Program-made: the position numbers and the translations under genes
Shown here: piece after piece, positions 43,761 through 52,055 of the stretch
Numbering within the stretch: the stretch's first letter is position 1
Layout of the letters: each line of letters begins with the position of its first letter
Assembly: GCF_051062515.1 (NCBI RefSeq)
Contig: NZ_JAMXEK010000007.1
Direction: 5' to 3' (one strand)
Origin: Aliarcobacter sp017996075
GTDB taxonomy: Bacteria > Campylobacterota > Campylobacteria > Campylobacterales > Arcobacteraceae
Length of the DNA: 64,000 bases
Notes under the pieces: generated by a model
Database searches by the model: none
Seen by the model: only the letters and a program-made list of their open reading frames with translations
What the model was told of the DNA's origin: nothing

Positions 43761-44693
43761 ATGAAATATGCAAATAATGTAACAGAATTAGTAGGAAATA
43801 CTCCATTAGTAAAACTACAAGATGCAAGTAATGTAAGTGGAGCTACAGTTTTAGGTAAATGTGAATTTATGAATCCAAGCTCAAGTGTAAAAGATAGAAT
43901 TGGAACAAATATGATAAAAGTTGCTCTTAAAGAGGGTCTTATAAATAAAGAATCAACTTTAATAGAGCCAACAAGTGGAAACACTGGAATTGCACTTGCA
44001 AGCGTTAGTGCAGCTTTAGGATTAAAACTTGTACTTGTAATGCCAGCATCTATGAGTATTGAAAGAAGAAGACTTCTTCAAGCTTTAGGTGCAAAATTAG
44101 TTCTTACTCCTGCTGAAAAAGGGATGAAAGGTGCTATTGAAAAAGCCAATGAGATAAAAGATGAAACTCCAAATTCAATTATCTTACAACAGTTTCAAAA
44201 TGCTTCGAACCCAGCAATACATAGAGAGACAACAGCGCAAGAGATTTTAAAAGATACAGATGGAAAAATTGATATTTTTATAGCTGGTGTTGGAACAGGT
44301 GGAACTCTAACAGGTGTTGGTGAAGTTTTAAAAGCACATAACCCAAATATAAAAATAATTGCAGTTGAGCCAGAAGCATCTCCTGTATTAAGTGGAGGTA
44401 ACCCAGGACCACATAAGATTCAAGGAATTGGGGCTGGATTTGTACCTGATGTTTTAAATACAAAAATTTATGATGAGGTAATAAAAATAGCAAATGATGA
44501 TGCAATTGAAAGTTCAAGAGAGTTAGCAAGAACAGAAGGACTTTTAGTAGGAGTATCTTCAGGTTCAAATGCTCTTGCAGCAAAAATAGTTGCTTCAAGA
44601 CCAGAAAACAAAGGTAAAACAATAGTAACGATCCTTTGTGATACAGGTGAGAGATATTTAAGCTCTGGTTTATATGACTATATAGAAGAGTAA
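43761..44693 (+). CDS. cysK: Cysteine synthase A (O-acetylserine sulfhydrylase)
   Basis: A 310-residue PLP enzyme that makes cysteine from O-acetylserine and sulfide. The PLP Lys is in 'NPSSSVKDRIGTNM' (near residue 43), the substrate loop is 'EPTSGNTGIALASV', and the PLP phosphate loop is 'GVGTGGTLTGVGEVLK'. The C-terminus ends DYIEE, not the ...I that docks into CysE. It has its own promoter with a palindrome and a ribosome site GAAAGG. Confidence 0.95.
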   Translation: MKYANNVTELVGNTPLVKLQDASNVSGATVLGKCEFMNPSSSVKDRIGTNMIKVALKEGLINKESTLIEPTSGNTGIALASVSAALGLKLVLVMPASMSIERRRLLQALGAKLVLTPAEKGMKGAIEKANEIKDETPNSIILQQFQNASNPAIHRETTAQEILKDTDGKIDIFIAGVGTGGTLTGVGEVLKAHNPNIKIIAVEPEASPVLSGGNPGPHKIQGIGAGFVPDVLNTKIYDEVIKIANDDAIESSRELARTEGLLVGVSSGSNALAAKIVASRPENKGKTIVTILCDTGERYLSSGLYDYIEE

Positions 44694-44748
44694 TCTTCTA
44701 CATAGCATATTTTAATTTTTCTTTTAGAAATTATAAAAAAGGTTGGAT

Positions 44749-44979
44749 ATGCATGAAAAACCTTATAGATCAGTAGCAAAAACTATCTCTTGGAGAACAG
44801 TTGGAACACTAGATACTATAATCATTTCTTATTTTATTACGGGAAATTTAGTTATGGCTGCTTCAATTGGTTCAATTGAAGTTATTACAAAGATGATTTT
44901 ATACTATTTTCATGAAAGAGTTTGGAATAAACTAAAATTTGGAATAGTAAAACCAACAGAAAACGACTATCAAATTTAA
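44749..44979 (+). CDS. DUF2061 small membrane protein
   Basis: A 76-residue protein of the DUF2061 family (PF09834). The signature is 'EKPYRSVAKTISWRTVGTLD' with 'GNLVMAASIGSIEVITKMIL' and 'YYFHERVWNKLKFG', which form two membrane helices. I start at ATG 44749, six bases after AAAAAAGG. DUF2061 genes often sit with sulfate-assimilation genes; here it precedes cysH by 8 bases. Function unknown; a role in sulfate or sulfite handling at the membrane is inferred. Confidence 0.85.
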   Translation: MHEKPYRSVAKTISWRTVGTLDTIIISYFITGNLVMAASIGSIEVITKMILYYFHERVWNKLKFGIVKPTENDYQI

Positions 44980-44987
44980 GGTATTTT

Positions 44988-45689
44988 ATGAGTATAGAAA
45001 TAGTAAAGAATATTGAAGAAAAAATTTTATCTTTAAATACAAGTGATTTAATCAAATATATATTGGAAAATCATAATAATGTAGCTTTAAGTTCAAGTTT
45101 GGGTTCAGAAGATCAAGTCTTAACAGATATGATATTTAAAGTAAATAAAAATAGTAGAGTATTTACTCTTGATACTGGAAGATTACATAGTGAAACTTAC
45201 AAAGTTTTAGATGAGACAAATTTAAAATATGGTGTAAAAATAGAGGTATTTTTTCCAAAATTTGAAGATGTTGAAAACTTATATAAAGTTCAAGGTGTAA
45301 ATGGTCACTTTGAAAGTATTGATAAGAGAAAAAATTGCTGTAATATTAGAAAAATAGAGCCTTTGAAAAGAGCTTTAAAAAATGTTGATATCTGGATTAC
45401 AGGGCTTAGAGCATCTCAAAGTGTTACAAGAACCAATATGCCAATAGTTGAATGGGATGAAAATTTTAAAGTTATAAAACTAAACCCACTTATAAACTGG
45501 AGCGAAGATGATGTTTGGAATTATATAAAAGAGAATAAAGTTCCATACAATAAACTACACGATAATGGTTTCCCTAGTATTGGTTGTGAACCTTGTACTA
45601 GAGCTATAAAAGCTGGCGAGGATATAAGAGCTGGAAGATGGTGGTGGGAAAACCCAGAGCATAAAGAGTGTGGGCTTCATAAGAAGTGA
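44988..45689 (+). CDS. cysH: Assimilatory APS reductase (CysH family)
   Basis: A 233-residue reductase. The PP-loop-like 'ALSSSLGSEDQVLTDMIF' binds the nucleotide. Two cysteine pairs ('KNCCNIRK' and 'GCEPCTRAI'), ligands for a 4Fe-4S cluster, show it uses APS rather than PAPS. The catalytic Cys is in the C-terminal 'ECGLHKK'. It yields sulfite from the APS made by CysDN. The start follows the DUF2061 stop by 8 bases, so they share an operon. A 313-base palindromic gap then separates it from cysD. Confidence 0.92.
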   Translation: MSIEIVKNIEEKILSLNTSDLIKYILENHNNVALSSSLGSEDQVLTDMIFKVNKNSRVFTLDTGRLHSETYKVLDETNLKYGVKIEVFFPKFEDVENLYKVQGVNGHFESIDKRKNCCNIRKIEPLKRALKNVDIWITGLRASQSVTRTNMPIVEWDENFKVIKLNPLINWSEDDVWNYIKENKVPYNKLHDNGFPSIGCEPCTRAIKAGEDIRAGRWWWENPEHKECGLHKK

Positions 45690-45699
45690 TTTTTGGTTT

Positions 45700-45995
45700 T
45701 TATTTCATACTTTTTAAAAAAGTATGCAAAATCGGAACACGATTGCCTAACGGCAATAGTTTTTTATATCCAAAGGAGAGCAACTACTAGCCTTTGGCAA
45801 AAGTTTGCATTTTCAAAATAGCGTTAAAAAAAATTTATATAAAGTTCGTTAAAAAATTTGAACTGTTTGAGCGAAGCGAGTTTTCAAATTTTAGAACTGT
45901 TATAGATTTTTTAGCTATTTTGAAACGAGCAAACGATTTTCTTTTGGTACTTTTCTTTATAAAAAGAAAAAGTACATACACAAATTAAAGAGGAG
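45700..45995. repeat. Large nested palindromic element between cysH and cysD
   Basis: This fills the 313-base gap. Arms seen: CATACTTTTT/AAAAAGTATG (45706-45726); ATTGCC/GGCAAT (45742-45757); CCAAAGG/CCTTTGG (45770-45797); a long pair GTTTGC..TTTCAAAATAGC (45803-45822) with its inverse at 45914-45934; AAATTTGAA/TTCAAATTT (45854-45891) around GAGCGAAGCGAG; and GTACTTTTC/GAAAAAGTAC (45947-45975). It looks like a repetitive palindromic element inserted in the cys operon. Its reading frame ('ELFERSEF') is a translation of the repeat, not a gene. Copies elsewhere in the genome are expected but not visible here. Confidence 0.7.
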
Positions 45996-46002
45996 AAAAT
46001 AG

Positions 46003-46914
46003 ATGTTAGATACAAAACAACTAACACATTTAAAACAACTAGAAGCTGAATCAATTCATATAATTAGAGAAGTTGTTGCAGAGTTTGATAACCCTGTTAT
46101 GATGTATAGTGTAGGAAAAGATTCAGCTGTAATGCTTCATTTAGCACTAAAAGCCTTTGCTCCTGCAAAATTACCCTTTCCACTTTTACATGTGGATACT
46201 TTATGGAAATTTAAAGAGATGATAGAGTTTAGAGATAAAAGAGCAAAAGAGGAAGGATTTGAACTAATAGTGCATACAAATCCAGATGGAATTGCTCAAG
46301 GAATTGGACCTTTTACTCATGGTAGTGCAGTGCACACTGATATTATGAAAACTCAAGGTTTAAAACAAGCCTTAAATAAATATAAGTTTGATGCTGTTTT
46401 TGGAGGAGCTAGAAGAGATGAAGAAAAATCTCGTGCAAAAGAGAGAATCTACTCATTTAGAGATAAGAATCACAGATGGGATCCAAAAAACCAAAGACCA
46501 GAACTTTGGAATATCTACAATGCAAGAGTTCATAAAGATGAGAGTATTAGAGTTTTCCCACTTTCAAACTGGACGGAGCTTGATATTTGGCAATATATCT
46601 ATTTAGAGCAAATTCCAATAGTTCCACTATATTTTGCAGCTTCACGACCAGTAGTTCTTAAAGATGGTGTAAAAATCATGGTAGATGATGAAAGAATGCC
46701 AATTGAAAAAGATGATGTAATAAAAGAGGAGATGGTTAGATTTAGAACTTTAGGATGTTATCCTTTAACAGGTGCTGTAAATTCAACTGCAACAACTCTT
46801 GAAGAGATAATCAAAGAGATGCTTCTAAGCCGTACAAGTGAGAGACAAGGAAGAGTTATAGACAATGATAGTGCTGGGTCTATGGAGAAGAAAAAAATAG
46901 AAGGGTATTTTTAA
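46003..46914 (+). CDS. cysD: Sulfate adenylyltransferase small subunit CysD
   Basis: A 303-residue ATP-PPase subunit that makes APS from sulfate and ATP together with CysN. The PP-loop is 'YSVGKDSAVMLHLALKAF' near residue 37; 'GGARRDEEKSRAKERIYSF' and 'RTSERQGRVIDND' are further family motifs. Length is normal. AGAGGAGAAAA precedes the ATG. cysN begins 1 base after the stop. Confidence 0.95.
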   Translation: MLDTKQLTHLKQLEAESIHIIREVVAEFDNPVMMYSVGKDSAVMLHLALKAFAPAKLPFPLLHVDTLWKFKEMIEFRDKRAKEEGFELIVHTNPDGIAQGIGPFTHGSAVHTDIMKTQGLKQALNKYKFDAVFGGARRDEEKSRAKERIYSFRDKNHRWDPKNQRPELWNIYNARVHKDESIRVFPLSNWTELDIWQYIYLEQIPIVPLYFAASRPVVLKDGVKIMVDDERMPIEKDDVIKEEMVRFRTLGCYPLTGAVNSTATTLEEIIKEMLLSRTSERQGRVIDNDSAGSMEKKKIEGYF

Positions 46915-46915
46915 A

Positions 46916-48310
46916 ATGGAAAAAATTGATGATATAAAAGCTTATTTAAAAGAGCATGAGAATAAACAACTTCTTAGATTTATAACTTGTGGAAATGTTG
47001 ATGATGGAAAATCTACTTTAATTGGAAGATTACTTCATGATAGTAAAGGGATTTTTGAAGATCAGCTTGAAAATATAAAAAAAGATAGTAAAAAAAATAA
47101 TAGCACAGACAATGAGTTTGATTTATCACTTTTAGTTGATGGTTTACAAAGTGAGAGAGAGCAAGGTATCACTATAGATGTTGCATATAGATACTTTACA
47201 ACTCCAAAAAGAAAGTTTATTATTGCTGATACTCCAGGTCATGAACAATATACAAGAAATATGGCAACGGGAGCTAGTACTGCAAACTTAGCAATTATTT
47301 TAATAGATGCTAGATATGGAGTTCAAACTCAAACGAAAAGACACTCTTTTATAAATAAGTTATTAGGAATTAAACATATAGTTGTAGCTGTTAATAAAAT
47401 GGACTTAATGGATTTTAGAGAAGATGTTTTTAATAAAATTAAAGAGGATTATCTTAAATTTGCAAAAGAGTTGGGACTTTCTAGTAATATAACATTAATT
47501 CCATTATCTGCTTTAAATGGAGATAATGTCGTTGAAAGAAGTTCAAAATCTCCTTGGTATAAAGGTGAAACATTAATAGAACATTTAGAAAATGTGCAAA
47601 TTGATAGCGATAGAGATTTAACACACTTTAGATTTCCAGTTCAATATGTAAATAGAGCAAATCTTGATTTTAGAGGATTTTGTGGAACAGTTGCTAGTGG
47701 AGTTATAAAAGTTGGTGATGAAATTACAGTTTTACCTTCTAAGAAAAGCTCAAAAGTAAAAGAGATTGTAACTTATGATGGAAATTTATCTTATGCTTAT
47801 GCACAACAAGCAATAACTCTAACATTTGAAGATGAGATAGATATTAGTCGTGGTGATGTGATTGTAAAAAGTGATGAACAAGCTGATGAAGCAAATAATT
47901 TTGATGTAGATATTGTATGGCTTAGTGAAGATCCACTAATAAAAGGAAAACAATATTTTATCAAAAGAGCAACAAGTACAACAGTTGGAACTATTAGTCA
48001 ATTTTATTATAAAACTGATGTAAACACTCTTGAAAGAAGTGCAACAAATACTTTAAATTTAAATGAGATTGCAAGAGCTAAACTTGATTTAGAGCAAATA
48101 ATTGCATACGACACTTATGATAAAATAAAAACAATGGGAAGCTTTATAATAATAGATAGAGTTACAAATAATACTGTTGGTGCTGGAATGATTAGAGCAA
48201 AATCAAGCGATCAAAGCAAAAAAGATAGCTCTTATAGTGCTTTTGAGATTGAGTTTAATTCACTTGTGAGAAAACATTTTCCGCACTGGGAGTGCAAAGA
48301 GATTTTTTAA
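46916..48310 (+). CDS. cysN: Sulfate adenylyltransferase large (GTPase) subunit CysN
   Basis: A 464-residue GTPase that drives APS synthesis. G1 is 'GNVDDGKSTLIGRLLHDS', G3 is 'ADTPGHEQYTRNMATGA' and G4 is 'VNKMDLMD'. The EF-Tu-like beta-barrel domains follow. There is no C-terminal CysC (APS kinase) fusion, consistent with a pathway that reduces APS directly. The start comes 1 base after cysD and the operon continues into the sulfite-reductase-like gene. Confidence 0.95.
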   Translation: MEKIDDIKAYLKEHENKQLLRFITCGNVDDGKSTLIGRLLHDSKGIFEDQLENIKKDSKKNNSTDNEFDLSLLVDGLQSEREQGITIDVAYRYFTTPKRKFIIADTPGHEQYTRNMATGASTANLAIILIDARYGVQTQTKRHSFINKLLGIKHIVVAVNKMDLMDFREDVFNKIKEDYLKFAKELGLSSNITLIPLSALNGDNVVERSSKSPWYKGETLIEHLENVQIDSDRDLTHFRFPVQYVNRANLDFRGFCGTVASGVIKVGDEITVLPSKKSSKVKEIVTYDGNLSYAYAQQAITLTFEDEIDISRGDVIVKSDEQADEANNFDVDIVWLSEDPLIKGKQYFIKRATSTTVGTISQFYYKTDVNTLERSATNTLNLNEIARAKLDLEQIIAYDTYDKIKTMGSFIIIDRVTNNTVGAGMIRAKSSDQSKKDSSYSAFEIEFNSLVRKHFPHWECKEIF

Positions 48311-48320
48311 TGGAGTTAAA

Positions 48321-49400
48321 ATGTCAATAAATATAAATATTGAAAAATTAAAAAAAGATATAACTAGTGAAGATATTTTGGCTTCACTATTTTATTATGC
48401 TGTTTTTGGAGAAAAAATATCCCAAAATGATTTAGAGAGATTTAAGTGGCATGGAATTTATGCAAAAGATGAAAAACAAACAAGTTTTTCTCTTAAAATT
48501 CCTCTAAATTTAGGAGAGCTAAATTTATCTCAACTAGAGTCAATATTAGATATTTTAGAGACTTTTTCACTATTAAAAATATCTTTCAAGGATGGTCAAA
48601 AAATAGAGTTTGATAGTTTAAATTTAAGAGATATTCCAGAGATTTTTAATATTTTAAATAAAGTAGGGCTATCAAGTTTTTTTGAGTCAAGTCATAGTAT
48701 AAAAAAAGTTTTGACATGCCCTGTAAATGGACTAGATACGACACAAATCTTTGATGTAGAAGATTTAGCAAAAAAATTAAATGAGAGTTTTGTAGAGAAT
48801 AAAAATTTCTTTAATCTTCCAAACAAATTGCAATTTGCAATAAGTGGTTATAGGGAAGGTTGTGATGCTGGATTTACACCAGATGTTAGCTTTAATGCTT
48901 TTAAAAATAGCAAAGATAAAATAGTTTTTGATTTAAAAATTTTGGATAAAGTTGTAGCTCAAATAAGTAGTTCTCAAATTATAAAAACTGCAAGAGTAAT
49001 AGCTAGCGTATATAGAGATTTTGGAAATAGAGAAAAAAGTAATAACTTTAAAGAGTTTATAAAAGAGTTTACACTTGATAGTTTTTGTGATATTTTAAGT
49101 TCAAATTTGGATATCAAAATAGATAATAATCAAGAGATAAAAATATTAAAAGAACCAAAGAAACCTAGAATGGGAATAAATAAAAGTTCAAAAGATGGTT
49201 ACTCTTTTATAGGATTAAAAAGCATAAAAAAAGAGTTTGCTAAAGATGATTTAAAAAATATAATAGAAAATATGAAAAAATATAGTGCAACAAAGCTAAA
49301 AATTACTCATAAATCGAATATTATAATTTTAGATGTTCCAACACAAAATAGTGAAAACCTAGTAAACTCTCTTAAAAATAGGGAACTAGTTTTAGAATAA
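48321..49400 (+). CDS. Half-length sulfite/nitrite-reductase-like protein
   Basis: A 359-residue protein that matches the front half of siroheme sulfite/nitrite reductases. A ferredoxin-like half domain ('FSLKIPLNLGELNLSQLESI') is followed by a first siroheme-type domain ('VLTCPVNGLDTTQIFDVEDL', 'LPNKLQFAISGYREGCDAGF') and a second ferredoxin-like half domain at the C-terminus ('GINKSSKDGYSFIGLK'). The second siroheme domain, which carries the four-cysteine 4Fe-4S/siroheme ligand set, is missing; few cysteines remain and 'TRQ'-type arginines are lost. It is 10 bases after cysN and ends at a terminator. It may be a non-catalytic partner or a divergent family member, so sulfite reduction probably needs another gene. 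Confidence 0.65.
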   Translation: MSININIEKLKKDITSEDILASLFYYAVFGEKISQNDLERFKWHGIYAKDEKQTSFSLKIPLNLGELNLSQLESILDILETFSLLKISFKDGQKIEFDSLNLRDIPEIFNILNKVGLSSFFESSHSIKKVLTCPVNGLDTTQIFDVEDLAKKLNESFVENKNFFNLPNKLQFAISGYREGCDAGFTPDVSFNAFKNSKDKIVFDLKILDKVVAQISSSQIIKTARVIASVYRDFGNREKSNNFKEFIKEFTLDSFCDILSSNLDIKIDNNQEIKILKEPKKPRMGINKSSKDGYSFIGLKSIKKEFAKDDLKNIIENMKKYSATKLKITHKSNIIILDVPTQNSENLVNSLKNRELVLE

Positions 49401-49401
49401 A

Positions 49402-49430
49402 ATAAATAGTTGAAAAAATCAACTATTTAT
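49402..49430. terminator. Bidirectional terminator
   Basis: ATAAATAGTTGA (49402-49413), loop AAAAA, TCAACTATTTAT (49419-49430): perfect 12-base arms. It lies between the cys operon and the convergent MFS gene, whose last two codons it overlaps. Confidence 0.7.
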
Positions 49431-50574
49431 AACTTCTCATAATCAAAAAGCTGATAATTGATAAAAAAGTGATACTAAAAGCTATCACAAAAAATCCATT
49501 GTTATCAAAATTTAGAGCAATAGAAGATATTATTGCACCCAATCCAAATTGTAAAACTCCAATAACCCCGCTAGCAACTCCTGCATTTTTTGAAAAATGC
49601 TCAATAGCTAAAGACATACAATTTCCAAAAATGAATGCCATCATACTCATATATGAAGCTATTATAATAACTGTCAAAATCAAGTTCATATCTTTGTGAA
49701 TTAATAAAAATATAATACCAACACAAAATTGAATTAATGTTGCATATTTTGCAATATTTTTAGCTTCATAAGTTTTTAGAAGTTTAACATTTACATTTAT
49801 CATAGCTATTAAAATAATAAAATTTATACCAAAGAATAGTGGAAAATAGTCTGTTTTTATACCAAAATATTCAATATAAATATATGATGTTTTTGCAATA
49901 ATAATAAAAAAAGCACCAAAACTAATAGCAAGTACCAACATAGCTTTCATGGCTTTTTTATGAGTTAAAACAAGCTTGTATGATTCAATAATATTTTGTT
50001 TTGTATATGTAAAACTCTCTGGTAAATCTTTATAAATAAAAAATGCAACAATTAGTGCATAAATTGTTAAAAAGACAAAAATACCTTCCCATGGGAAAAA
50101 GTGAATTATAGCAGCACCAAATACAGGAGCCAAAAGAGGAGCTAAACTTCTAACCATTCCAATAAGTGAAAACACTTTTGCTGCTTCTTGTCCGCTAAAT
50201 CTATCTCTAACAGCAGCAGTTGCATTAACAACTGTAATTCCACCAAAAAATGCTTCTAAAAATCTATAAATCCATAATTCATAAATAGATGAACTAAATA
50301 TGATTAAGAAACTAAAAAGGGCATATCCTAAAAGTCCAACAATAGAGCCGACCCTTCTTCCATATCTGTCAGAAATTGGACCTCCAAAAATTTGTCCAAT
50401 AGCAAATCCTATTAAAAATATAGATAAAGATAATTCAACTTTGTGAATATTTACGTCAAAATATTTTGCAATTTCTGGAATTGATGGTAAATATGTATCT
50501 ATTCCCGTTGGAGCTACTGAAGATAAAATTGATATAAGAATAATTAAATATAGATGATTAATAGATTTTCGCAT
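49423..50574 (-). CDS. Bcr/CflA-type drug-exporting MFS transporter
   Basis: A 383-residue, 12-helix transporter. The N-terminal 'APTGIDTYLPSIPEIAKYF' and the A-motif 'GGPISDRYGRRVGSIVG' are typical of Bcr/CflA exporters, with 'RFLEAFFGGITVVNATAAVR' as the second hallmark. It likely exports small drugs or metabolites. It is a single-gene unit, convergent with the cys operon. No regulator is adjacent. Confidence 0.88.
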   Translation of the reverse strand: MRKSINHLYLIILISILSSVAPTGIDTYLPSIPEIAKYFDVNIHKVELSLSIFLIGFAIGQIFGGPISDRYGRRVGSIVGLLGYALFSFLIIFSSSIYELWIYRFLEAFFGGITVVNATAAVRDRFSGQEAAKVFSLIGMVRSLAPLLAPVFGAAIIHFFPWEGIFVFLTIYALIVAFFIYKDLPESFTYTKQNIIESYKLVLTHKKAMKAMLVLAISFGAFFIIIAKTSYIYIEYFGIKTDYFPLFFGINFIILIAMINVNVKLLKTYEAKNIAKYATLIQFCVGIIFLLIHKDMNLILTVIIIASYMSMMAFIFGNCMSLAIEHFSKNAGVASGVIGVLQFGLGAIISSIALNFDNNGFFVIAFSITFLSIISFLIMRSYK

Positions 50575-50655
50575 AAAAACTCATTTGTAAAATATTATAA
50601 ATTTTTTTGATTTTAAAGATTAGAAATTAAAAAATTGATATATAAGATTGTAGTT

Positions 50656-50679
50656 AAAAGAGGATAAAAATCCTCTTTT
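50656..50679. terminator. Terminator downstream of dps
   Basis: AAAAGAGGAT (50656-50665), loop AAAA, ATCCTCTTTT (50670-50679). Perfect 10-base arms with an A-run on one side and T-run on the other, so it works as a bidirectional terminator between dps and the MFS gene. Confidence 0.8.
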
Positions 50680-50700
50680 ATAGATTTTATAGGCTTATGC

Positions 50701-51138
50701 CTATTTTTGCATACTATTTAGCATCCATAAATCTTTTTCAAGTTTTGCAACTTTTTCATCTGCAAATGCTTCAGTTCCTTTATCATCTTCTTCACTAGCA
50801 GCAACACTTAGTTTTTTGAAAGATTTTAAAAGGTATTCAAAATCAGCAGTTATTTTTTCTACTATTTCTCTTGATTTAAAGCTATCACCTTTTTCAGTCT
50901 CTATTTTTGTAGCTTTACTTAACTCTTCAATAGTTAAATATGGTTTATCACCTAAGATAATTGCTCTTTCAGCCATATCATCGAAAAGAACTGACATTTC
51001 ATTGTAAAGACCTTCTGTATAAGCATGAACTGGGTGAAAATCCATACCTTTTACATTCCAATGATAATTGTGAACTTTTATATATAAAGCATGTGCATCT
51101 GCTTGAATTTGTTTTAATTGTTTAATTACTTTTGACAT
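50701..51138 (-). CDS. dps: Dps ferritin-like DNA-protection protein
   Basis: A 145-residue four-helix protein of the Dps family, which forms a dodecamer that oxidises and stores iron and protects DNA. The signature 'HNYHWNVKGMDFHPVHAYTE' (near residue 23) and 'LFDDMAERAIILG' (near 51) hold the ferroxidase His, Asp and Glu residues. It lacks a long basic DNA-binding tail. AAGGAG precedes the ATG. It is a single-gene unit. Confidence 0.93.
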   Translation of the reverse strand: MSKVIKQLKQIQADAHALYIKVHNYHWNVKGMDFHPVHAYTEGLYNEMSVLFDDMAERAIILGDKPYLTIEELSKATKIETEKGDSFKSREIVEKITADFEYLLKSFKKLSVAASEEDDKGTEAFADEKVAKLEKDLWMLNSMQK

Positions 51139-51199
51139 TTTATAACTCCTTGAAATTTTGTAAAACCATTATAGTATCAAAAAATAAGCTTGTCAAGAT

Positions 51200-51844
51200 T
51201 TATTTAATAATTTTTAAAATCTCAAGAGGATTTGAAACTATAAAATCAGCTCCAAAATCTCTTAACTCTTTTTCATCTCTAAATCCCCACAAAACACCAA
51301 TTGCAGTCATATTTGCGCTTTTTGCTGTTTGCATATCTATTTTTGTATCTCCTATAAAATAGCTTTTTTCACAAGAGCTATCTAAGCATTTTACAATATC
51401 AATTGCAGCTTTTGGGTCTGGTTTTTTTGGAACATCTTCTTTTTGTCCGTGAACCTCTTTAAAATCATAATCTTTAAAAAAATGGTTCACATATGAAACT
51501 GTAAATTCATGTGGTTTGTTTGATAAAACAGCCAAATTTATATCTAATTTTTTTAACTCATCTAATAAATCATAAATTCCATCATAAGGAAGAGTTTTTG
51601 AATGTAGTTTTCCATCATACTCTACTTTAAATCTTTTTGTTACTTCGTCTTTTATCTCTTTTGAATGATTATTTAAAGCATTTTCAACTAAAATATCAAC
51701 TCCCCCACCAACAAAATATTTATAATCTTCAATTTTATGAATTGGAAGTTTTAAGCTTTCTAGAACTTTATTCATACTAGAAGCTATATCTTCAATTGAG
51801 TCTAAAAGTGTTCCATCAAGATCAAATATAACTGTTTTTTTCAT
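51200..51844 (-). CDS. gph: HAD-family phosphoglycolate phosphatase Gph
   Basis: A 214-residue HAD hydrolase. The catalytic Asp pair is in 'VIFDLDGTLLDSIEDIASS', motif II is 'LAVLSNKPHEF', motif III is 'KKPDPKAAIDIV', and motif IV is 'YFIGDTKIDMQTAKSA'. The cap-domain position and length match phosphoglycolate phosphatases, which clear 2-phosphoglycolate from DNA repair and oxygenase damage. Exact substrate is inferred. It is transcribed away from the acetolactate synthase gene. Confidence 0.85.
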   Translation of the reverse strand: MKKTVIFDLDGTLLDSIEDIASSMNKVLESLKLPIHKIEDYKYFVGGGVDILVENALNNHSKEIKDEVTKRFKVEYDGKLHSKTLPYDGIYDLLDELKKLDINLAVLSNKPHEFTVSYVNHFFKDYDFKEVHGQKEDVPKKPDPKAAIDIVKCLDSSCEKSYFIGDTKIDMQTAKSANMTAIGVLWGFRDEKELRDFGADFIVSNPLEILKIIK

Positions 51845-51947
51845 TCTATAAATTCTCCTTTTATCTAAAGTGTAACTTTTTGTTAATATAAAGTTATAAG
51901 ATGTGTAAATATAGTTAATATTATATAAAGAATAGTTTTAATGTGGT

Positions 51948-51953
51948 TATAAT
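51948..51953 (+). promoter_or_regulatory. -10 box upstream of acetolactate synthase gene
   Basis: TATAAT preceded by GTGGT, about 100 bases before the ATG at 52056, implying a long AT-rich leader. The 211-base gap between gph and this gene holds nothing else I can assign. Confidence 0.45.
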
Positions 51954-52055
51954 ATCATTTGTTTATTAAGTATGAAAAAATATAATATTTTTTATATTTA
52001 AAATTAGCTAAGAGATTTATTTTAAAATTATTAATCAAAACGGAGTAAAAGAAAG

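Noticed and set aside
45794..45988. A 64-codon open frame between cysH and cysD
   Set aside because: It lies wholly inside the nested palindromic element and its translation ('ELFERSEF') is the usual result of reading the GAGCGAAGCGAG-type repeat; no ribosome site.
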